DNA of 64,000 nucleotides from Kiloniella spongiae (GTDB lineage Bacteria > Pseudomonadota > Alphaproteobacteria > Kiloniellales > Kiloniellaceae): positions 24,611 through 88,610 of the forward strand of contig NZ_LAQL01000015.1 of the NCBI RefSeq assembly GCF_001026905.1, written 5' to 3'. The position numbers and the translations under genes were made by a program. The notes beneath the pieces are model-generated. The model saw nothing but the letters and a program-made list of their open reading frames with translations. It ran no database searches and was not told the DNA's origin. This document shows, piece after piece, positions 36,051-45,010 of this stretch; position 1 is the stretch's first letter, and each line of letters begins with the position of its first letter.

Positions 36051-37361
36051 ATGAATTTTTGTAAAGTTATTATCTTTTCCACTGTCTTGATAGCGGCAGG
36101 TTTCGTGCAAGAGGGTACGGCACAACAGAACGCAGAAGAAGACTGGAAAAAAGAGCAACGCGAAAGTGGTGGAAAGCTTTTGAAGTTCCTCTTTGGAGAT
36201 GATGAAGACGAAGTTCCTGGAATTAATGACGTTCAGAAAGAAAAACCATCGGAAACAACACAGGATAATAATGTTGTTGTTCCTGATTCTGACGAGAGCA
36301 CGCCAGTAGATAACGGTCCAGCGATTAATGATCCTGTAATTCAGGCAACACCAGTTGAACCAGTTAAGGACGCCTCTGAAGAAGTTCCGGTTGTTGAAGT
36401 CATTCCCGGGCAAGAACGGGACGGGCTGGCGCCACCTCCCGGATTTACCGAAGAGGTGCAAAAAAAGCCTGAAAGCGGCATTGTTGTTGAAGACTTATCA
36501 ACTGAGCCCGTTTTACAAAAAACGTCACCAACAGGTACCGATGCTCAAGAGAATATCCCAACGGCTTCTGTTGATAAAAACAAATTATCCCTGACCAAAA
36601 CCGAAGGTGAACTGGACCGCTTGGCGCAGGAGAACCCTGTTGTGGCTGTTGTCGAGGGCGATGAAATCTATTGGCAGGATATAACGCAGGCTGCAAAAAA
36701 ATTACCTGAACAGTATCAGGGGCAGCTTGAAACAATGTTTCCGATCCTACTTGATCGTGCCATCGATCTGAAGCTTTTGGCACATGCTGGTGCCGATGCT
36801 GATATGGATGAAAAAGAAGAAGTGAAAAGAAAGCTCGCTCTGGCGGAAGAGAAAATCATCCGGGACGCCTATCTTGAACAGCAGCTCGACGAAATGATTA
36901 CCGAGAGTATGTTAAAAGACAGGTATTTTGCCTTGCTCAGAGAAAATGTTGTAAATGCAGAAATTCGGGCGCGCCATATCCTGGTGGAAACGCGGAACGA
37001 AGCTCTGGCTTTGGTTATTGCTTTGGATAATGGCGCTGAATTTCATTTACTGGCAAAGAAGTTTTCCAAAGGCCCTTCTGCTGAGAAGGGTGGGGACTTG
37101 GGGTGGTTCAAACGGAAGGATATGGATCCCGAGTTTGCGTCAGCTGCTTTTTCTCTGGCACCAGGAACTTATACAAAAGCACCCGTTGCTACAGATTTTG
37201 GCTGGCATGTCATCAAACTGGAAGATAAGCGGGATGTGAAACAACCTACTTTCGAATCTATGCGCGCAGAAATCAAAGATCAAGTAAGTCGTGAGTTGGT
37301 TACGCGTATGGTTCGGGATTTAAGAAAAGATGCGGATATATCCGTTTTTCCCGCTAACTGA
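36051..37361 (+). CDS. Periplasmic parvulin-type peptidyl-prolyl isomerase with long acidic linker
   Basis: A 436-residue exported isomerase/chaperone of the PpiC/SurA group. It has a signal peptide (about residues 1-24), then an unusual linker of about 160 residues rich in Glu, Asp, Pro and Thr (EDWKKEQRESGGKLLKFLFGDDEDEVPG and onwards), a SurA-like helical segment, and a parvulin domain near 305-400 (ARHILVETRNEALALV, GGDLGWFKRKDMDPEFASAAF, FGWHVIKLEDKR). It is divergent from secA and 150 bases before a second PPIase. It probably assists folding of exported proteins. Confidence 0.88.
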   Translation: MNFCKVIIFSTVLIAAGFVQEGTAQQNAEEDWKKEQRESGGKLLKFLFGDDEDEVPGINDVQKEKPSETTQDNNVVVPDSDESTPVDNGPAINDPVIQATPVEPVKDASEEVPVVEVIPGQERDGLAPPPGFTEEVQKKPESGIVVEDLSTEPVLQKTSPTGTDAQENIPTASVDKNKLSLTKTEGELDRLAQENPVVAVVEGDEIYWQDITQAAKKLPEQYQGQLETMFPILLDRAIDLKLLAHAGADADMDEKEEVKRKLALAEEKIIRDAYLEQQLDEMITESMLKDRYFALLRENVVNAEIRARHILVETRNEALALVIALDNGAEFHLLAKKFSKGPSAEKGGDLGWFKRKDMDPEFASAAFSLAPGTYTKAPVATDFGWHVIKLEDKRDVKQPTFESMRAEIKDQVSRELVTRMVRDLRKDADISVFPAN

Positions 37362-37511
37362 TTATGGGCCAACTGATTAACTGGCGAACTAATTAAAATG
37401 TTCATATCGCCTTTCTCTTGACACAGTCATGGGATTTGGTGCTGATCGATTAAAAGGGAATGGTCGTAAAAGGCTACCTTCCAAATGTAATGAATAAGGA
37501 GTTATCTCTAT

Positions 37512-38462
37512 ATGTCTGCAAAACAGATTATCTTTCCTCTTGTTGGTATCGTTGCCCTCGCTGGTGCAGCGTATGCTGGTTATTCCTATGGAATAAAAGG
37601 AGGAACACTACCTTTCCTTGGTGGTGATCAGGCTGCTGAGGTTGCATCAGATGCTCCTGCTGGAGATGATCCGGTCATGGCCAAAGTTGGTGATGTTGAA
37701 ATTCGCCGCTCAGAAGTTGTGAAGTTTGCTGAAAGCATTCCAAACATCCCTCAGGAACAGATCGATCTTATTTTACCTGAGCTTGTTGGACAGGTGGTTG
37801 ATTTGAAATTGATCACAAAAGAAGCGACAACGAGCGGTTTGGGAAATGACCCTGAAGTTCAAAAGCGTGTGCGTGACGTTAAAGAGAGAATTCTGGTTGA
37901 GATTTTCTTGAACAGAGCTCTTGAGAAAGAAGTCACCGACGAAGCCGTTGAAAAAGCATATCAGGACTATCTGATTGCAAACCCTCCGGTTCGTGAAGTT
38001 TCTGCCCGACACATTCTTGTTGAAAAGGAAGAGACTGGAAAAGATCTGATCAAACAGCTTGATGAAGGCGCTGATTTTGCCACTTTAGCCAAAGAACATT
38101 CTACCGGCCCAAGTGGTCCAGGTGGTGGCGACTTAGGCTTCTTCCAAGCAGAGCAGATGGTTAAGCCTTTCTCAGATGCTGCATTTGGCATGAAAGTTGG
38201 TGAACATACTATTGCGCCTGTTCAAACCAGATTTGGATGGCATGTTATTAAAGTTGATGCAGAACGAGATTCTGAACAACCAACAAAAGAACAGCTCGAT
38301 GGTCAGCTTCGTTCTGAACTTTCAAGAAGTGCCTATGAAAGTATTGTCGAGAACCTCAAAAATGGGGTAGAGATTGAAATAATTGGTGCTGAGGCCGAAG
38401 AGGCCGCGCCGGCAGAAAATGAAGAAAAGCCAGAAGGTGAAAAAAAACCTGCCAGCGAATAA
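37512..38462 (+). CDS. Membrane-anchored parvulin-type peptidyl-prolyl isomerase
   Basis: A 316-residue isomerase. One N-terminal hydrophobic segment (about residues 5-28) is followed by a SurA-like helical region (VMAKVGDVEIRRSEVVKFAESIPNIPQEQIDLILPELVGQVVDLKLI) and a parvulin domain near 160-255 (VSARHILVEKEETGKDLI, GPGGGDLGFFQAEQMVKPFSDAAFGM, FGWHVIKVDAER). The tail is Glu/Ala/Lys-rich. AAGGAG precedes the start. It resembles the preceding PPIase without the long linker, so the pair may have arisen by duplication. It ends in a strong terminator. Confidence 0.9.
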   Translation: MSAKQIIFPLVGIVALAGAAYAGYSYGIKGGTLPFLGGDQAAEVASDAPAGDDPVMAKVGDVEIRRSEVVKFAESIPNIPQEQIDLILPELVGQVVDLKLITKEATTSGLGNDPEVQKRVRDVKERILVEIFLNRALEKEVTDEAVEKAYQDYLIANPPVREVSARHILVEKEETGKDLIKQLDEGADFATLAKEHSTGPSGPGGGDLGFFQAEQMVKPFSDAAFGMKVGEHTIAPVQTRFGWHVIKVDAERDSEQPTKEQLDGQLRSELSRSAYESIVENLKNGVEIEIIGAEAEEAAPAENEEKPEGEKKPASE

Positions 38463-38465
38463 TGT

Positions 38466-38494
38466 AAAAAAGCCCGGTTTAACCGGGCTTTTTT
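38466..38494. terminator. Intrinsic terminator after the second PPIase
   Basis: AAAAAAGCCCGGTT and AACCGGGCTTTTTT form a near-perfect stem with almost no loop beyond the central bases, flanked by A and T runs. It ends the PPIase transcript ahead of argJ. Confidence 0.92.
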
Positions 38495-38534
38495 ATGAAG
38501 GCTGTTTGTGGCTGTAATAGGTAGGATTTGTGTA

Positions 38535-39767
38535 ATGGAACTTCAAAAATCTCCGCTCGCTCCGTCGAGTTTTCCGGAAATGCCCGAAATTGATGGGGTG
38601 AAGCTGTCTACAAAAGCTTGCGGCGTGAAATACGAGGGTCGTACGGATGTTCTTTTGATGAGCTTTGACAAAGGAACAACAATCGGTGGCGTTTTGACGC
38701 GTTCTCTTACCTGTTCTGCGCCTGTTGAGTGCTGTCGTGATCATTTGAAATCGGGAGAGGCAAGGGCGATTGTTGTTAACTCTGGTAATGCAAATGCCTT
38801 TACCGGACGACTGGGAACGGCATCTGTTGCTCGGACCGTGGAGGCAACAGCCAGAGAATTGAAATGTCCTGAGAATGCAGTCTTTGTTGCTTCAACAGGT
38901 GTTATTGGCGAACCGTTACCCGATGAAAAAATAACGTCAGCTTTAGGGGATATGAAAACAGACCTCTGTTCTAATAACTGGCAGGGGGCTGCCGAAGCCA
39001 TCATGACGACAGATACTTTTGCCAAAGGGGCAACAATCAAAACTCAGATTGACGGTAAAGTTGTCACTATTAATGGTATTGCCAAAGGATCAGGAATGAT
39101 TGCCCCTGATATGGCAACTATGTTAAGTTTCGTTGCGACGGATGCAGCTTTGTCTCCGGCGATGGTTCAAAATTTAATCTCAAGTGGCGCGGATTTATCG
39201 TTTAATTCAATTACAGTTGATAGCGACACTTCGACCAGTGATACCGTCCTGCTCTGTGCGACAGGAAAAGCAGGGAACACACTGTACAACGATATTAACG
39301 CACCAGAACTTGCTGATTTTATTCAGGCTTTGAATAAAGCCCTAAAGAATTTGGCACATCAGGTCGTTCGGGATGGTGAAGGCGCGAGTAAGTTTATTTC
39401 TATTGCTGTAACCGGGGCGGAAACTGATCAGGCTGCACGTCGTGTTGGATTAGCCATCGCAAACTCTCCTCTGGTTAAAACAGCTGTTGCTGGCGAAGAT
39501 GCCAACTGGGGACGGGTTGTCATGGCTGTCGGTAAGTCGGGTGAGCGAGCAGATCGCGACAAGCTTTCCGTTGCTATGGGTGGCGTTACGATTGCAAAAG
39601 ATGGCCAACGGGTCGAGGGGTTTGACGAGGAGCCTGTGGCCAAACACATGAAGGGTCAGGAGATCTCTATTGCTGTTGATGTGGGTATTGCTGATGGACA
39701 GGCGACTGTCTGGACCTGTGATTTGACCCACGGCTATATCGAAATCAATGCAGATTATCGCAGTTAA
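38535..39767 (+). CDS. argJ: Ornithine acetyltransferase / N-acetylglutamate synthase ArgJ
   Basis: A 410-residue enzyme that recycles the acetyl group from N-acetylornithine to glutamate in arginine synthesis. The autoprocessing site GMIAPDMATMLSF, with Thr near residue 193 as the new N terminus and nucleophile, is intact. NSGNANAFTG, STGVIGEPLP and NWGRVVMAVGKSGE also match. I start at the ATG at 38535 (MELQKSPLAP); the in-frame GTG at 38508 lies right against the upstream terminator and adds nine unlikely residues. It is followed by mutT after 54 bases. Confidence 0.96.
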   Translation: MELQKSPLAPSSFPEMPEIDGVKLSTKACGVKYEGRTDVLLMSFDKGTTIGGVLTRSLTCSAPVECCRDHLKSGEARAIVVNSGNANAFTGRLGTASVARTVEATARELKCPENAVFVASTGVIGEPLPDEKITSALGDMKTDLCSNNWQGAAEAIMTTDTFAKGATIKTQIDGKVVTINGIAKGSGMIAPDMATMLSFVATDAALSPAMVQNLISSGADLSFNSITVDSDTSTSDTVLLCATGKAGNTLYNDINAPELADFIQALNKALKNLAHQVVRDGEGASKFISIAVTGAETDQAARRVGLAIANSPLVKTAVAGEDANWGRVVMAVGKSGERADRDKLSVAMGGVTIAKDGQRVEGFDEEPVAKHMKGQEISIAVDVGIADGQATVWTCDLTHGYIEINADYRS

Positions 39768-39821
39768 TCACGATTTTAATCGGGATATGATAATCAAATA
39801 AAAGTCTCAGGAAATATTTTT

Positions 39822-40280
39822 ATGAATTCTTCTGAAGAAGAACAGGGGTGTTGGGCCGCTGAAAAAAGGCACGAGGCAGCCAAGCCTATTGTGCTCGTCG
39901 CCGCTGCGGCTTTGGTTGATAGTGATGGCCGGGTTCTGCTTGCACAGCGCCCTGAGGGCAAGTCTATGGCTGGTTTGTGGGAATTTCCCGGGGGAAAAGT
40001 TGATCCGGGTGAAACCCCGGAACAGGCATTGGTTCGCGAGTTGAAAGAAGAACTTGGTATCGACACACGGTCGTCCTGTCTCGCTCCTATTGCTTTTGCC
40101 TCACATAGCTATGATGATTTTCACTTGTTGATGCCATTATTTGTGTGTCGTATTTGGGAAGGGAATATTACAGCACTTGAGGGGCAGGAGTTTGCTTGGG
40201 CCCGTCCCGTGCGATTACGTGATTATCCGATGCCACCAGCGGACGAGCCTTTGGTGGCATTGTTACGTGATTTACTATAG
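39822..40280 (+). CDS. mutT: 8-oxo-dGTP diphosphatase-like Nudix hydrolase MutT
   Basis: A 152-residue Nudix hydrolase. The Nudix box GGKVDPGETPEQALVRELKEELGI is complete, preceded by LAQRPEGKSMAGLWEFPG, which is typical of MutT enzymes that cleanse oxidised guanine nucleotides. The C terminus (EFAWARPVRLRDYPMPPADEPLV) also matches. It has about 20 extra residues at the N terminus relative to the shortest MutT proteins. AGGA lies 9 bases before the start. The argJ-mutT order is common in this class. Confidence 0.93.
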   Translation: MNSSEEEQGCWAAEKRHEAAKPIVLVAAAALVDSDGRVLLAQRPEGKSMAGLWEFPGGKVDPGETPEQALVRELKEELGIDTRSSCLAPIAFASHSYDDFHLLMPLFVCRIWEGNITALEGQEFAWARPVRLRDYPMPPADEPLVALLRDLL

Positions 40281-40413
40281 ACTCTATCATCGTAGTTCCA
40301 GTGACGAGTCTCGCTTGCTAATTATTGAGTCTGATTTCTGGATTGCAAGGGGAATAACAGGCATCTTTTTGAGGGGTGCGTCCGGGTGCAAAACACTGAC
40401 GCAATTGGGGTTA

Positions 40414-40677
40414 ATGTCGACACTGGTAAACCGTAATATCACGTTGAAAGGGCGAAGAACCTCTTTACGTCTGGAACCGGATATGTGGGAAGCGCTTTTT
40501 GAAATTTGTGTGCGCGAGAACTGTCCGATTGGTGAGCTTTGTACACAGATTGACGAAGCAAAAGAAGACTCTTCGCTGACGGCAGCGATTCGGGTTTATA
40601 TTCTTATTTACTTTAGAAATGCAGCTACATCAGACCAACCAAGAGGTGTCGAAACATTTCTTGGTGAGGCGATCTAA
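40414..40677 (+). CDS. Ribbon-helix-helix protein (RHH_4 type), shorter paralogue
   Basis: An 87-residue protein: NRNITLKGRRTSLRLEPDMWEALFEICVRENCPIGELCTQIDEAKEDSSLTAAIRVYILIYFRNAA. It matches the RHH gene at 9932-10291 almost motif for motif (GRRTSLRLEPxMW, EICxRE, SSLTAAIRV), so the two are paralogues. I start at the ATG at 40414; the frame is open further upstream, overlapping the end of mutT, but that part has no similarity to the family. It lies 133 bases after mutT. Its DNA target is unknown. Confidence 0.8.
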   Translation: MSTLVNRNITLKGRRTSLRLEPDMWEALFEICVRENCPIGELCTQIDEAKEDSSLTAAIRVYILIYFRNAATSDQPRGVETFLGEAI

Positions 40678-40717
40678 CTAATTACAAATAAGCTTGGGTT
40701 TTAGGTTCGCCTGGATT

Positions 40718-41638
40718 TTAAGTAAGCTTGGTTTCTTCAGTATTCAAAAAATCTGAAAGACGTTCAACTGCACTACCGGGCCTCAGTGGTTTTTGTTGGG
40801 ATGTGTGCGGTGCCCAACCTGCGAGATATACAATATCAAAAGTGGCATTAATTCTGCCTTCTGAATCTGAAAATTTCTCCTGATAAAGTTGGGCCGCTCT
40901 TAAAAGTGTTTCCTTGCGGGTGAAGGCTTTCGTTCTGTTATGAATGGCATTGGTTTCACCCATGCCCCGTAATTCTTTCATTAAATCAAATGCGTTGGCG
41001 TAACTGACTTCTAGGCGGTCGAAATCGGAAACGGGTAAGGCAAAACCAGCTCGTTGGAGTAGAGCCCCTGCATCTTTGACATCAATAAGCGGAGATACTC
41101 TGGGGCTGACACCACCTTGGATATCCATTTCTGCTTCCATAAGACATGCACGTAACTCTTTCAGAGTTTCCCCGCCAATCATGGAAGCCATAAATAACCC
41201 GTCTGCTTTCAAGCATTGATGTGCTTGAAGGAGAATTCCGGGTAAATCGTTGACCCAGTGAAGACATAGATTACTGATGATTAGGTCATAAGATCGAGAG
41301 GCCACAGGTATTATCTCTGCTATGATTTCTATGGCCTTAGATGATTCGGTGTCTTTTGCCGAAGATTTTGACTCTGAGAGCTTGGGGTATTCTTCGGGGC
41401 AAAATTTAGCTGTAGTAAAATCTTGTATTCCGCCTCTGGAACCAAGAGTTTCTTTTAGGATGTGGTGGTTAGAGCCGAGATCAAGGGCTTTGGGGAAGTC
41501 ACGGGCAATATCCATAAGTCGATCACCAAGTCGATCAGCGATTTCCCTGAAGAGAAAATCATGCTTTTCGATTTGGGCTTTGGCGCGTTTATGATGCTGA
41601 TTTACCGATTTACGATCAAAAATATAAATGTCGGTCAT
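40718..41638 (-). CDS. SAM-dependent methyltransferase, BioC/NDUFAF5-like
   Basis: A class I methyltransferase of about 306 residues. It begins with the family-typical IFDRKSVNQHHKRAKAQIEKHDFLFREIADRLGDRLMDIARDFPKALDLGSN and contains the methyltransferase-11-type segment YDLIISNLCLHWVNDLPGILLQAHQCLKADGLFMASMIGGETLKELR. This resembles the mitochondrial NDUFAF5 family and BioC. In alphaproteobacteria its substrate is not firmly established; NDUFAF5 hydroxylates a complex I arginine. The ATG at 41638 is chosen; the upstream TTG is less likely. It is divergent from comF, a conserved pairing. Confidence 0.87.
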   Translation of the reverse strand: MTDIYIFDRKSVNQHHKRAKAQIEKHDFLFREIADRLGDRLMDIARDFPKALDLGSNHHILKETLGSRGGIQDFTTAKFCPEEYPKLSESKSSAKDTESSKAIEIIAEIIPVASRSYDLIISNLCLHWVNDLPGILLQAHQCLKADGLFMASMIGGETLKELRACLMEAEMDIQGGVSPRVSPLIDVKDAGALLQRAGFALPVSDFDRLEVSYANAFDLMKELRGMGETNAIHNRTKAFTRKETLLRAAQLYQEKFSDSEGRINATFDIVYLAGWAPHTSQQKPLRPGSAVERLSDFLNTEETKLT

Positions 41639-41718
41639 GACTGAACCCAATAAGCACGAGATATTTTTCTGGTTATAGCAGATTGCTTCTTGATGACCAG
41701 ATCAATTAGCATAGCGTT

Positions 41719-42462
41719 ATGCGTATGATGAAGGAAGTGGTGCCAAACCTTTTAACCAAAGGCATAAATTATCTATTTCCGCCCGTTTGTGGGAACTGTG
41801 GTGATGCCATATGGGATAATACGGGTATTTGTTCTGATTGTTGGAAGGATCTGACGTTTATTTCCGGAACTTGTTGTCACTCATGTGGTTATCCGTTTGA
41901 GCTGTCCCATGGGGGTGAAATGCTTTGTGGAGAATGTCTTCATTCGCCTAAATCTTTCGACAAGTGTCGGGCAGCATTAATCTATAATGTACACAGCAAA
42001 GATATGATCATCGGGTTCAAACACGCCGACAAAACGCATTTAACAGCTCTTTTTACTCGATGGTTGTCATCCTGTGGTCATGAAACGTTGGGTAATGCAG
42101 ATATTATTGCACCTGTACCTCTTCATCGAAGGCGTTTATTGAGACGTCGATACAACCAGTCGGCTTTATTGGCGCACGGCTTGGCACGGCTTCATCGTAA
42201 AAGACATGTCCCCAGCTTACTTCTTAGAACAAAAAACACATCTTCACAGGGGCAGTTTTCGATGACGGGGCGCTGGCGAAATGTTCGTAATGCTTTTGTC
42301 CTGAACAAGAAGTTTGAAAAGGATGTTGATGGGAAAAATGTGATCTTGATCGATGACGTCTATACTACCGGTGCGACTTTGGACGCGTGTGCTCGGGTAC
42401 TTAAAAAGAGTGGCGTAGCCTCTGTCAGTGCCATCGTTTTAGCCCGGGTAACAAAAGAGTGA
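41719..42462 (+). CDS. comF: ComF family phosphoribosyltransferase-like protein
   Basis: A 247-residue ComF-like protein. The N-terminal zinc-ribbon-like region has paired cysteines (CGNCGDAIWDNTGICSDCW and CCHSCGYPF...CGEC). The C-terminal phosphoribosyltransferase domain has the PRPP loop VILIDDVYTTGATLDAC. ComF is needed for DNA uptake in competent bacteria; its enzymatic role is not settled, and many non-competent bacteria keep it. It is divergent from the methyltransferase gene and upstream of grxC. The ATG at 41725 is an alternative start. Confidence 0.93.
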   Translation: MRMMKEVVPNLLTKGINYLFPPVCGNCGDAIWDNTGICSDCWKDLTFISGTCCHSCGYPFELSHGGEMLCGECLHSPKSFDKCRAALIYNVHSKDMIIGFKHADKTHLTALFTRWLSSCGHETLGNADIIAPVPLHRRRLLRRRYNQSALLAHGLARLHRKRHVPSLLLRTKNTSSQGQFSMTGRWRNVRNAFVLNKKFEKDVDGKNVILIDDVYTTGATLDACARVLKKSGVASVSAIVLARVTKE

Positions 42463-42594
42463 TAGGGATAGAGCGGTAAAATTTTATTGCCAGATACTGT
42501 AATTTGTTAGTAAGTGCCCTAAATAGAGTTACTCGCAGGCTTCGTTATGAAGTACCTGCTTTATGTAAACACAGCGAAATTAGGAATGTTCTTT

Positions 42595-42864
42595 ATGGCT
42601 GAAGTTGTTGTTTATTCCAGTATGCTTTGCCCTTACTGCGTACGTGCAAAAAAGCTGCTGAAAAGTAAAGGTGTTGCGTTTAATGAGATCGACGTGATGA
42701 TGGAACCACGCCGTAAGCCAGAAATGATTGAGAAAGCTGGTGGGCGTACGTCTGTACCACAAATTTTTATTGATGGTGAACATATTGGCGGCTGTGATGA
42801 GCTGATGGCACTGGAAAGTGCTGGAAAACTGGACACTAAATTGGAAAGCAGGATTGCCTCTTGA
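42595..42864 (+). CDS. grxC: Glutaredoxin 3
   Basis: An 89-residue dithiol glutaredoxin with the CPYC active site near residues 11-14, the cis-Pro motif RTSVPQIFIDGEHIGGCDEL and normal length. It reduces disulfides with glutathione. I start at the ATG at 42595 because an AGGA lies about 10 bases ahead and the protein then begins at the family position (MAEVVVYSS); a further 16 codons upstream are open but unlike the family. Its stop overlaps the start of the nitrilase gene (TTGA). Confidence 0.95.
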   Translation: MAEVVVYSSMLCPYCVRAKKLLKSKGVAFNEIDVMMEPRRKPEMIEKAGGRTSVPQIFIDGEHIGGCDELMALESAGKLDTKLESRIAS

Positions 42865-43682
42865 ATAAATTCAAAGCAGCTTGTGTGCAACTAACGGCTG
42901 ATCGGAACGATGAAGTAACACTGGTAACTGCTTGTGATTTAATTCGTCGGGCCCATGCCTTAGGTGCTGAGTACATTCAAACCCCTGAATGTACGACGAT
43001 GATGGAACCTGATAAAAAGCTTACACTTGAAAAAGCATTACCCGAAAGTGAGCATCCTTCGGTGAAGGCTTTTTCAGCACTTGCTGCTGAGCTTGGGATC
43101 TGGTTGCACATTGGTTCTTTGATTGTTGGTACTGAAGAAACGCGGGCTGCTAATCGCGCACTTCTCTTTTCACCAAAAGGGGAAATTGCGGCACGATATG
43201 ACAAAATACATATGTTTGATGTAGTCATTCCCGATGGTCAATCCTATCGGGAATCAGCGACCTTTAAGCCGGGCGAAAAAGCTGTTGTTGCCAAATTACC
43301 TTGGGGCGAACTGGGGATGGGGATTTGCTATGATGTTCGCTTCCCCTATCTGTTCCGGGCTCAGGCTAAAAAAGGCGCAATGATTCTTACGGCTCCGGCG
43401 GCGTTTACTAAATTCACAGGTGAAGCCCATTGGCATACGCTCTTAAAGGCGCGGGCAATTGAAAACGGTTGCTTTGTTATTGCAGCCGGCCAATGTGGAG
43501 TTCATGCCGAGGGGCGGGAAACATATGGTCATTCCCTTATTATTGCCCCTTGGGGGGAAATCCTTGCGGATGGAGGTGATCAACCCGGGATTGTCGTTGC
43601 TGACATTGACCTTGATCGGGTGAAACAAGCCCGAGAGATGGTGCCTTCGATACATCACGATAGAGAGTTTTCTCTGAGTTAA
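42861..43682 (+). CDS. Carbon-nitrogen hydrolase (Nit/omega-amidase-like)
   Basis: A 273-residue nitrilase-superfamily amidase. The catalytic triad is visible: Glu in TPECTTMM, Lys in ARYDKIHMFD and Cys in GMGICYDVRFPYLFR. It resembles the Nit1/Nit2 branch that hydrolyses deaminated glutathione or omega-amides such as 2-oxoglutaramate; which of these is not decided by sequence. Translation starts at a TTG that overlaps the grxC stop, so it is coupled to grxC, and the link with glutathione suits a deaminated-glutathione amidase. Confidence 0.92.
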   Translation: MNKFKAACVQLTADRNDEVTLVTACDLIRRAHALGAEYIQTPECTTMMEPDKKLTLEKALPESEHPSVKAFSALAAELGIWLHIGSLIVGTEETRAANRALLFSPKGEIAARYDKIHMFDVVIPDGQSYRESATFKPGEKAVVAKLPWGELGMGICYDVRFPYLFRAQAKKGAMILTAPAAFTKFTGEAHWHTLLKARAIENGCFVIAAGQCGVHAEGRETYGHSLIIAPWGEILADGGDQPGIVVADIDLDRVKQAREMVPSIHHDREFSLS

Positions 43683-43772
43683 GTTCTAGTTAGTAGCAGA
43701 TTGCAGCGAACAGTTTCTTTCTCTCTCTCGAATTCAAACTCTCCTCTATATTCACGCGAATTCACAGGAAAC

Positions 43773-44285
43773 TTAGTGGGCGTTCACAGCGCAGATACGC
43801 TGAACTACGGCAGGGTTAGGCTCTGTGATCGTTGTTTCTTCGTAGCTTTGAACTCTTAGACTTGGGTGATATTGGTCCAGAAGTTCCTGAGGTCTTAAAA
43901 GAAAATCTGGATTTTTGGGGCGTCCGAACTTTTCATTTCCGATCATGAATGTCTCATAAATCAAAACGCCACCAGCTGCCAATAACTCGGGGAGTAGAGG
44001 CAGGAGAGGGCGATAAAGGTAGTTGGTAACAATGATACCACCAAATTTCTTCTTCAATAGAGGAAAGGGACTGCCGTCTTCCAGATCAGTTTGAATAATC
44101 TCGACCCCGGGAAAGTTTTCAAGATCATTAAGGGCATTAGTGTCTTTATCGATTGCAGTTACGTAGTGCCCAGACATTAAAAAAAGGCGTGCATGTCGTC
44201 CTGCACCACAGGCAAGATCCAACACATCGCTATCTTCGGGAATATATCCTGCATGTTTAAGTACCCACGAAGATGGTTCGCTCAT
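43773..44285 (-). CDS. Small class I SAM-dependent methyltransferase
   Basis: A 170-residue methyltransferase of the TehB/methyltransferase-domain-25 kind. The SAM loop VLDLACGAGRHARLFLMSGHYVTAIDKD is intact, followed by TDLEDGSPFPLLKKKFGGIIVTNYLYRPLLPLLPELLAAGGVLIYETF. It is short but complete. It is convergent with the nitrilase gene and divergent from the DUF1178 gene. The substrate is unknown. Confidence 0.85.
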   Translation of the reverse strand: MSEPSSWVLKHAGYIPEDSDVLDLACGAGRHARLFLMSGHYVTAIDKDTNALNDLENFPGVEIIQTDLEDGSPFPLLKKKFGGIIVTNYLYRPLLPLLPELLAAGGVLIYETFMIGNEKFGRPKNPDFLLRPQELLDQYHPSLRVQSYEETTITEPNPAVVQRICAVNAH

Positions 44286-44501
44286 AACTTTTGCCCTTTT
44301 GATCCTATGCCCTTTTGGGGCCTATGCAGTGAAACAATCTGTTAAAGAGTATCGTATTATATTGAGCACTGGTTATATTCAGTACTGGCAGATACTTTTA
44401 AAGGCAATAACTTCTGGTATCAGAGGCTTGACCATTGCAGATCTCATCGGTCATAACCATATCCCGTGCACGAGGAAAAGTATGGATAAAGCAGGATTAG
44501 A

Positions 44502-44921
44502 ATGATTCTTTTCGATTTGAAATGCGAAAACGATCACGTTTTTGAAGCTTGGTTTAAAGATAATGCAGCCTTTAAGGATCAATCCGAAAAGGGGATTGTT
44601 CTGTGCCCCAACTGTTCTTCTAAAGAAGTCAAAAAAGCTTTGATGGCACCGAATGTCAGTCTCGCCAATAGTGAGAAGAAGCAGGTTTCGAAAACAGAAC
44701 TTGCCAAAGCTCAGAAGTTTTTATCCGATGCACAAAAAGCTATTGAGAGTAATTTTGACTATGTCGGAAAAGATTTTGCCAACGAAGCCCGAAAAATTCA
44801 TTACGGCGAATCAGATAAGAAAAACATTTATGGCGAGGCCAGTGAAGCAGATGCCAAAAGCCTGAAGGACGAAGGTGTGGCTTTTTCATCGATTCCCTGG
44901 AAGCAAAAAGCCGACGCTTGA
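44502..44921 (+). CDS. DUF1178 family protein
   Basis: A 139-residue protein of the DUF1178 family. It begins MILFDLKCENDHVFEAWFKDNAAFKDQSEKGIVLCPNCSSKEVKKALMAPNVS, with four cysteines (one in KCEND, two in CPNC) suggesting a rubredoxin-like metal site. The C-terminal part is helical. AGGA lies 6 bases before the start. The family is widespread in alphaproteobacteria, often near the nitrilase and grxC genes as here. Function is unknown. Confidence 0.88.
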   Translation: MILFDLKCENDHVFEAWFKDNAAFKDQSEKGIVLCPNCSSKEVKKALMAPNVSLANSEKKQVSKTELAKAQKFLSDAQKAIESNFDYVGKDFANEARKIHYGESDKKNIYGEASEADAKSLKDEGVAFSSIPWKQKADA

Positions 44922-45010
44922 TAGCGCTAACTGTAAGCAACTATTCTCAACGCCAAATCTAACATTTTCGATTCTGAAAGCTTATTTTTAAATGAACTTC
45001 GATTGAATTT

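Noticed and set aside
35901..36461. A 186-codon minus-strand frame across the start of the first PPIase gene
   Set aside because: It overlaps the signal peptide and linker of a convincing gene and is dominated by Asn/Phe/Arg stretches that reflect the opposite strand.
42547..42594. A 16-residue extension of glutaredoxin
   Set aside because: Glutaredoxin 3 begins a few residues before the first strand; a better ribosome site precedes 42595.
44299..44505. A 68-codon plus-strand frame before the DUF1178 gene
   Set aside because: No family match recognised, no ribosome site, and it runs into the start of DUF1178. I see nothing firm in this 216-base gap.
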